From: Betaproteobacteria bacterium
Lineage (GTDB): Bacteria; Pseudomonadota; Gammaproteobacteria; Burkholderiales; CAIKXV01
Direction of reading: 5' to 3'
DNA: 34,884 bases
NCBI GenBank assembly: GCA_947457885.1
Contig: CANGXU010000018.1
Span: 1-34,884 of the forward strand
Shown here piece by piece: positions 30,491 to 34,884 of this stretch. Under the pieces are notes generated by a model. It did not search any database. It had not been told where the DNA came from and was given only the letters and a program-made list of their open reading frames with translations. Positions within the stretch are counted from its first letter, which is position 1. The number at the start of each line of letters is the position of its first letter. Both the position numbers and the translations under genes were made by a program.

Positions 30491-32638
30491 CTACTTGACC
30501 TTCATGCCCGGTAACGCGCCGTCGTCCGGCGAGAGCAGGAATATGCCCGGCCCTTCGCCGCTGGCGGCGAGGATCATGCCCTCGGACACGCCGAACTTCA
30601 TCTTGCGTGGAGCGAGGTTGGCGACCATCACGGTGAGCCGGCCGACCAGCGACTCGGGCGCGTAGGCCGACTTGATGCCGGCGAACACGGTGCGCTGCTC
30701 GCCGCCGAGATCGAGGGTGATCTTCACCAGCTTGTCGGCGCCGTCGACCTTCTCGGCATTCACGATGCGCGCAATTCGCAGGTCGACACGCGCGAATTCG
30801 TCGATCGTCAGTGTGCCCGGGGCGGCGGCCCCGACTTGCGCCGCAGGTGCCTTCGCCGTCGCCGTCGCCGTCGCGGTCGCCGCCGACGTGGCTGCATCCG
30901 CGGCAGCCGCGGCCGGCTTAACCGTGGCGCCGGGCATCGTCTCGCGGTTGGCGGCCACGAGTGCCTCGGTCTGCTTCACGTCTACCCGCTGCATCAGGTG
31001 CCTGTATGGATGGATCACGTGCCCTGGTGCGAGGATGCTCGTGGCGTCGCCCCACACCAGCGGCGGGATGCCCAGGAATGCCTCGACCTCGTGCGCGAGC
31101 TTCGGCAGCACCGGCTTCAGGTACAGGGTCAGCAGGCGGAACAGGTTGAGCGCCGTGCTGCAGACTTCATGCAGCCGCGCTTCCTGGCCGGGTTGCTTCG
31201 CGAGTTCCCACGGCTTTTCCTGGTCGACGTACTGGTTGGCCCGGTCGGCCAGCGCCATCACCTCGCGCATCGCTTTGCCGAATTCGCGCGCGTCGTAGAG
31301 CGACGCGATCGTGGTCCGGGCGGCACGCATGTCGTCGAGCAGCGAAGGCGGCGTGCCAGGCGCGGCATGCGCCATCGTGCCGATGCGCCCGTCGAAGCGC
31401 TTGCCGATGAAGCCGGCGCAGCGGCTGGCGATGTTCACGTACTTGCCGACGAGGTCGCTGTTCACCCGTGCGCAGAAGTCGGCCAGGTTCAGGTCGATGT
31501 CTTCCATCGTCGCGTTCAGCTTGGCCGCGTAGTAGTAGCGCAGCCATTCCGGGTTCAGGCCCTGCGCGATGTAGCTCGCGGCGGTGATGAAGGTGCCGCG
31601 CGACTTCGACATCTTCTCGCCGTTGACGGTGAGGAAGCCATGCGCGAACACGTGCGTGGGCGTGCGGTAGCCGGCGTGTTCGAGCATCGCCGGCCAGAAC
31701 AGGGCATGGAAGTAGAGGATGTCCTTGCCGATGAAGTGGATCAGCTCGGTGTCGTGGCCCGGTTTCAGGAAATGGTCGCGGTCGATCGCGGCGGCGCCTG
31801 CCGGCCAGTTGGCGACATGGTTGGCGAAGCTGCCGAAATAGCCGACCGGCGCGTCGAGCCAGACATAGAAGAACTTCGAGCCCAGGGTGCCCGGTATCGG
31901 GAAGCCGAAGTAGGGCGCATCGCGGGAGATGTCCCAGTCGGCCAGCTTCGACGCGCCAGGCTCGCCCAGCCACTCGAGCATCTTGTTCGCCGCCTCCGGC
32001 TGCAGATGGCCGGCCTGCTGGGTGTACGTGCGCAGGAAACCTTCGCAACGCGGGTCGGACAACCGGAAGAAGAAGTGCTCGGATTCGCGCCGCACCGGCG
32101 TGGCGCCCGACACGGTCGAATACGGGTTCACGAGGTCGGTGGGCGAATAGGTGGCTCCGCATGCCTCGCAGGAGTCTCCGTACTGGTCTTTCGTCCCGCA
32201 CTTCGGGCATTCGCCCTTGATGTAGCGGTCGGGCAGGAACATCTCGCGCACCGGGTCGAAGAACTGCTCGACCGGGCGCCGGGCGATCAGGCCGGCCGCC
32301 TGAAGCGAGCCGTAGATCTCCTCGCAATAGGCCCGGTTCTCGGGCGAATTGGTCGTGTAGTAGTTGTCGAAGCCGATCCCGAACGCGTCGAAGTCGCGCT
32401 TGTGCTCGTGCCAGACGCGCTCGATCAGCGCCTCCGGGGTGATGCCCTCGCTCTCGGCGCGCAGCATGATCGGCGTGCCATGGGTGTCGTCGGCACCGAC
32501 GTAGTGGATCTCGTGGCCCTGCATCCGCTGGAAACGCACCCAGATGTCGGTCTGGATGTACTCAACCAGGTGGCCCAGGTGGATGCTGCCGTTGGCGTAG
32601 GGCAGCGCGGAGGTAACCAGGATTCGTCGACGGGACAT
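30491..32638 (-). CDS. metG: Methionyl-tRNA synthetase
   Basis: 715 residues from the ATG at 32638. This class I synthetase charges tRNA-Met. The HIGH-type motif is HLGH (20-23) in [11 protein letters not shown], the zinc knuckle has Cys144, 147, 157 and 160 ([18 protein letters not shown]), and the second signature is KMSKS at 342-346. A helical anticodon domain (about 390-550) is followed by an Ala/Thr-rich flexible linker (about 588-612) made from short repeated codons and a C-terminal OB-fold tRNA-binding domain ([20 protein letters not shown]) that serves dimerisation. In-frame starts upstream to 32695 give 19 extra residues without family match. It is divergent from apbC by 79 bases. 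Confidence 0.96.
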   Translation of the reverse strand: MSRRRILVTSALPYANGSIHLGHLVEYIQTDIWVRFQRMQGHEIHYVGADDTHGTPIMLRAESEGITPEALIERVWHEHKRDFDAFGIGFDNYYTTNSPENRAYCEEIYGSLQAAGLIARRPVEQFFDPVREMFLPDRYIKGECPKCGTKDQYGDSCEACGATYSPTDLVNPYSTVSGATPVRRESEHFFFRLSDPRCEGFLRTYTQQAGHLQPEAANKMLEWLGEPGASKLADWDISRDAPYFGFPIPGTLGSKFFYVWLDAPVGYFGSFANHVANWPAGAAAIDRDHFLKPGHDTELIHFIGKDILYFHALFWPAMLEHAGYRTPTHVFAHGFLTVNGEKMSKSRGTFITAASYIAQGLNPEWLRYYYAAKLNATMEDIDLNLADFCARVNSDLVGKYVNIASRCAGFIGKRFDGRIGTMAHAAPGTPPSLLDDMRAARTTIASLYDAREFGKAMREVMALADRANQYVDQEKPWELAKQPGQEARLHEVCSTALNLFRLLTLYLKPVLPKLAHEVEAFLGIPPLVWGDATSILAPGHVIHPYRHLMQRVDVKQTEALVAANRETMPGATVKPAAAAADAATSAATATATATAKAPAAQVGAAAPGTLTIDEFARVDLRIARIVNAEKVDGADKLVKITLDLGGEQRTVFAGIKSAYAPESLVGRLTVMVANLAPRKMKFGVSEGMILAASGEGPGIFLLSPDDGALPGMKVK
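30853..30879. repeat. Short hexanucleotide repeat in the metG linker
   Basis: About four imperfect copies of the 6-base unit GCCGTC (plus strand) encode alternating Ala-Thr residues in the metG linker. The unit length keeps the frame, so copy-number changes would only alter linker length. A pure observation; no phase variation is claimed. Confidence 0.55.
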
Positions 32639-32717
32639 GCTTCGAAGTCTAGCAGAGCGGAAAGCCGTAAACTCCGGATCCTCGCGTTTGGGCACGCACG
32701 GCGTGCTGGAGCTTCAG
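32639..32717. promoter_or_regulatory. Divergent promoter region metG / apbC
   Basis: These 79 bases separate two divergent starts. On the plus strand TAAACT (32668-32673) is a weak -10 candidate without a good -35; on the minus strand TAGACT close to the metG start is another. GGAG at 32708-32711 is the apbC ribosome site. No regulator motif is recognised. Confidence 0.35.
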
Positions 32718-33809
32718 ATGGCATTGAACGAGCAGGAAGTCAGGGCCGCACTGGCCACATTGACCGACCCGGTCAGCGGCAAGGATTACGTGGCAGCTAA
32801 GGCCGTGAAGTCGGTGAAGGTAGCCGGTGCCGACATCGCCGTCGAGATCGCGCTCGGCTATCCGGGCAAGGGGGTCTGGGAATCGGTCCGCGCGCAGGTC
32901 GCCGAGCACCTGGCAGCCCTGCCGGGGGCGGGCAGGGTCGAGGTCACGGTCGGCAGCCGGATCGTCGCGCACGCCGCACAGCGCGGCGTGAAGCTGATCC
33001 CCGGCGTCAAGAACATCATCGCGGTGGCCTCCGGCAAGGGCGGCGTCGGCAAGTCGACCACCGCCGTCAACCTGGCGCTGGCGCTGGCTGCCGAGGGTGC
33101 GACCGTGGGCATGCTCGATGCGGACATCTACGGCCCGTCGCAGCCGACGATGCTGGGCATCGATGGCAAGCCCGAGTCGAAGGACGGCAAGTCGATCGAG
33201 CCGATGGAGCGGCACGGGCTGCAGGCGATGTCGATCGGCTTCCTGATAGACGCCGAGACGCCGATGGTCTGGCGCGGCCCGATGGTCACCCAGGCGCTGC
33301 AGCAGCTGCTCACCGAGACGAAGTGGCGAGACCTCGATTACCTGGTGGTGGACCTGCCGCCCGGCACTGGCGACATCCAGTTGACGCTGGCCCAGCAGGT
33401 GCCGGTGACCGGTGCGGTGATCGTCACCACGCCGCAGGACATCGCGCTCCTCGACGCGCGCAAGGGGCTGAAGATGTTCCAGAAGGTCAACATCCCCATC
33501 CTGGGCATCGTCGAGAACATGAGCACGCACGTCTGTTCGAACTGCGGCCATGAAGAGCACATCTTCGGCCAGGGCGGCGGTGAGCGCATGGGCAGCGACT
33601 ATTCGGTCGACCTGCTGGGCTCGCTGCCGCTGGACATCCGCATCCGCGAAGAGTCCGGCTCCGGGCGACCCACCGTGGTCGCCGATCCGGACGGGCGGAT
33701 CGCGGGCATCTACCGCGACATCGCGCGAAAGGTCGCACTGAAAATCGCCGACCTGCAGCAGGACCACAGCGGGGCGTTTCCGAAGATCGTGATCCAGAAG
33801 AACACCTGA
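32718..33809 (+). CDS. apbC: Iron-sulfur cluster carrier ATPase ApbC (Mrp/NBP35 family)
   Basis: 363 residues from the ATG with GGAG six bases upstream. An N-terminal MIP18-like domain (about 5-88) precedes the P-loop ATPase. The deviant Walker [11 protein letters not shown] is at 105-114, followed by [14 protein letters not shown] and [26 protein letters not shown] has Cys273 and Cys276, the pair that bridges a 4Fe-4S cluster in the dimer. The protein carries and delivers Fe-S clusters to apo-proteins. It could aid the bc1 Rieske or other Fe-S enzymes, but this is general. The longer in-frame start at 32637 runs into the divergent metG promoter and is not preferred. Confidence 0.95.
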   Translation: MALNEQEVRAALATLTDPVSGKDYVAAKAVKSVKVAGADIAVEIALGYPGKGVWESVRAQVAEHLAALPGAGRVEVTVGSRIVAHAAQRGVKLIPGVKNIIAVASGKGGVGKSTTAVNLALALAAEGATVGMLDADIYGPSQPTMLGIDGKPESKDGKSIEPMERHGLQAMSIGFLIDAETPMVWRGPMVTQALQQLLTETKWRDLDYLVVDLPPGTGDIQLTLAQQVPVTGAVIVTTPQDIALLDARKGLKMFQKVNIPILGIVENMSTHVCSNCGHEEHIFGQGGGERMGSDYSVDLLGSLPLDIRIREESGSGRPTVVADPDGRIAGIYRDIARKVALKIADLQQDHSGAFPKIVIQKNT

Positions 33810-33888
33810 TCGCCGCGGCGGCCGCTGGACGGCTCCGCATCCGGCCGCACCCTTGGTACCATCGTGCGATGACAACGAGCCCGCCCGC

Positions 33889-34461
33889 ATGAGCATAAAG
33901 TCCGACCGCTGGATCCGGAACATGGCTTCCGGCCATGGCATGATCGAACCCTTCGAGGCCGGCCAGGTGAAGGCGGTCGACGGCCGCCGCATCGTGTCGT
34001 ATGGCACCTCCAGCTATGGCTACGATGTCCGCTGCTCCGACGAGTTCAAGCTGTTCACGAACCTGAACTCGACCATCGTCGACCCGAAGAACTTCGACGC
34101 GAATTCGTTCGTCGACCTAAAGTCGGACGTCTGCATCATCCCGCCCAACTCGTTCGCGCTCGCGCGCACGGTCGAGTATTTCCGCATACCGCGCAACGTG
34201 CTGACCGTCTGCCTCGGCAAGTCGACCTATGCCCGCTGCGGCATCATCGTCAACGTCACGCCGCTCGAGCCCGAGTGGGAAGGCTACGTGACGCTCGAGT
34301 TCTCGAACACCACGCCGCTGCCGGCGAAGATCTACGCGAACGAAGGCGTCGCGCAGATGATCTTCTTCGAATCGGACGCGGACGACGTATGCGAGACGTC
34401 CTACAAGGACCGTGGCGGCAAGTACCAGGGCCAGGTCGGCGTCACGTTACCCAAGATCTAG
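33889..34461 (+). CDS. dcd: dCTP deaminase
   Basis: 190 residues from the ATG at 33889. The enzyme converts dCTP to dUTP and ammonia, feeding dTMP synthesis. [18 protein letters not shown] (39-56, family core), GKSTYARCG (110-118, the phosphate-binding GKS.YAR) and the catalytic Glu137 in TLEFSNTTP are all present. It closes with RGGKYQGQ near the C-terminus, the lid over the nucleotide. Length and motifs match the trimeric bacterial enzyme. An overlapping 7-codon ATG frame (33869-33892) ends in an ATGA that contains the dcd start, which may couple translation; its ribosome site is weak. Confidence 0.95.
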   Translation: MSIKSDRWIRNMASGHGMIEPFEAGQVKAVDGRRIVSYGTSSYGYDVRCSDEFKLFTNLNSTIVDPKNFDANSFVDLKSDVCIIPPNSFALARTVEYFRIPRNVLTVCLGKSTYARCGIIVNVTPLEPEWEGYVTLEFSNTTPLPAKIYANEGVAQMIFFESDADDVCETSYKDRGGKYQGQVGVTLPKI

Positions 34462-34504
34462 CGGCCGTCGCCCGCAGGGCGCCACGACGGCGAAAGGTGA
34501 ACCG

Positions 34505-34884
34505 ATGAAATTCCGCTTTCCCGTCGTGATCATCGACGAAGACTATCGCTCCGAGAACACCTCGGGCCTGGGTATTCGTGCGCTCGCCAAGGCGATCGAG
34601 GACGAGGGCGTAGAGATCCTCGGTGTCACCAGCTACGGCGACCTGTCTTCGTTCGCGCAGCAGCAGTCGCGCGCCTCGGCATTCATCCTGTCGATCGACG
34701 ACGAGGAGTTCACGCCCGGCCCCGAGCTCGATCCGGCGGTGCTCAACCTGCGCCAGTTCATCCGCGAGATCCGGTTCCGGAACGCGGACATCCCGATCTA
34801 CCTGTACGGCGAGACGCGTACCTCCCAGCACATCCCGAACGACGTGCTGCGCGAACTGCACGGCTTCATCCATATGTTCGAGGA
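34505..34884 (+). CDS. Orn/Lys/Arg decarboxylase, N-terminal part (3' end outside window)
   Basis: The frame starts at an ATG with GAAAGGTG seven bases upstream and remains open to the end of the window (126 codons). FPVVIIDEDYRSENTSGLGIRALAKAIE and LSIDDEEF match the N-terminal flavodoxin-like wing domain of the large biodegradative, PLP-dependent basic amino acid decarboxylases (LdcC/CadA/AdiA type). The PLP lysine and substrate loops lie beyond the window, so lysine, ornithine or arginine specificity cannot be stated. These enzymes consume protons and help in acid tolerance. It follows dcd by 43 bases, an order seen in Burkholderiales. Confidence 0.85.
   Translation, partial: MKFRFPVVIIDEDYRSENTSGLGIRALAKAIEDEGVEILGVTSYGDLSSFAQQQSRASAFILSIDDEEFTPGPELDPAVLNLRQFIREIRFRNADIPIYLYGETRTSQHIPNDVLRELHGFIHMFE

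Noticed and set aside
30836..32800. 654-codon plus-strand frame opposite metG
   Set aside because: metG on the minus strand has every synthetase motif; the plus frame is a shadow.
1..34884. CRISPR arrays, insertion sequences, phage or toxin-antitoxin genes
   Set aside because: No regularly spaced repeats, transposase motifs, terminal repeats or small toxin-antitoxin pairs were seen on either strand.

Overview
The window is high-GC chromosomal DNA, almost certainly from a betaproteobacterium of the Burkholderiales type. The evidence is the order cytochrome b - cytochrome c1 - sspA - sspB - tRNA-Thr, three Bug/TctC-type solute-binding proteins, and the block metG / apbC / dcd / basic amino acid decarboxylase. 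No integrase, transposase, phage gene or CRISPR array is visible. This assignment rests on gene content and order; no database search was possible.

Layout. (1) 1-2726: the end of cytochrome b, cytochrome c1, the stringent starvation pair SspA/SspB, and a tRNA-Thr with a classical hairpin-plus-T-run terminator. (2) 2727-5578: a sparse stretch with a lipoprotein alpha/beta hydrolase, a 62-residue membrane protein and a small secreted cysteine-containing protein. (3) 5613-7389, minus strand: an alpha/beta hydrolase and a 3-hydroxyisobutyrate-dehydrogenase-like enzyme. (4) 7583-23161, plus strand: a long catabolic-looking block. It holds a TctC protein, a VOC-fold enzyme, a hybrid sensor kinase overlapping an amidase, a second TctC protein, a three-gene nitrile hydratase / thiocyanate hydrolase-like operon, two consecutive MoeA-type molybdenum insertases (the second fused to a binding-protein-like domain), an isopropylmalate-dehydrogenase-like enzyme, an Asp/Glu-racemase-like protein, a third TctC protein and an MFS permease. 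(5) 23178-34884: housekeeping genes (DUF4124 protein, dnaE, cupin, DJ-1/PfpI protein, SulP transporter, metG, apbC, dcd and the start of an Orn/Lys/Arg decarboxylase).

The most interesting part is 11482-18854. The hydratase has its beta chain split into two genes, in the order N-half, C-half, alpha, which is the known scnB-scnA-scnC order of thiocyanate hydrolase. The Co-type cysteine motif and the two beta arginines that contact oxidised cysteines can all be read. An amidase lies upstream, so nitrile to amide to acid plus ammonia is a plausible route, with binding proteins for organic acid capture and downstream oxidoreductase and racemase-like enzymes for further processing. This route is an inference; the substrate is unknown.

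Structural signals of note are a hairpin that places the putative MFS start codon in its loop (21971-22012), an 11-bp inverted repeat covering both stop codons of a convergent gene pair (28787-28829), a perfect 9-bp hairpin between another convergent pair (5557-5578), and two hairpins between petC and sspA. At least three genes (lipoprotein hydrolase, first TctC, sensor kinase) appear to start with TTG.
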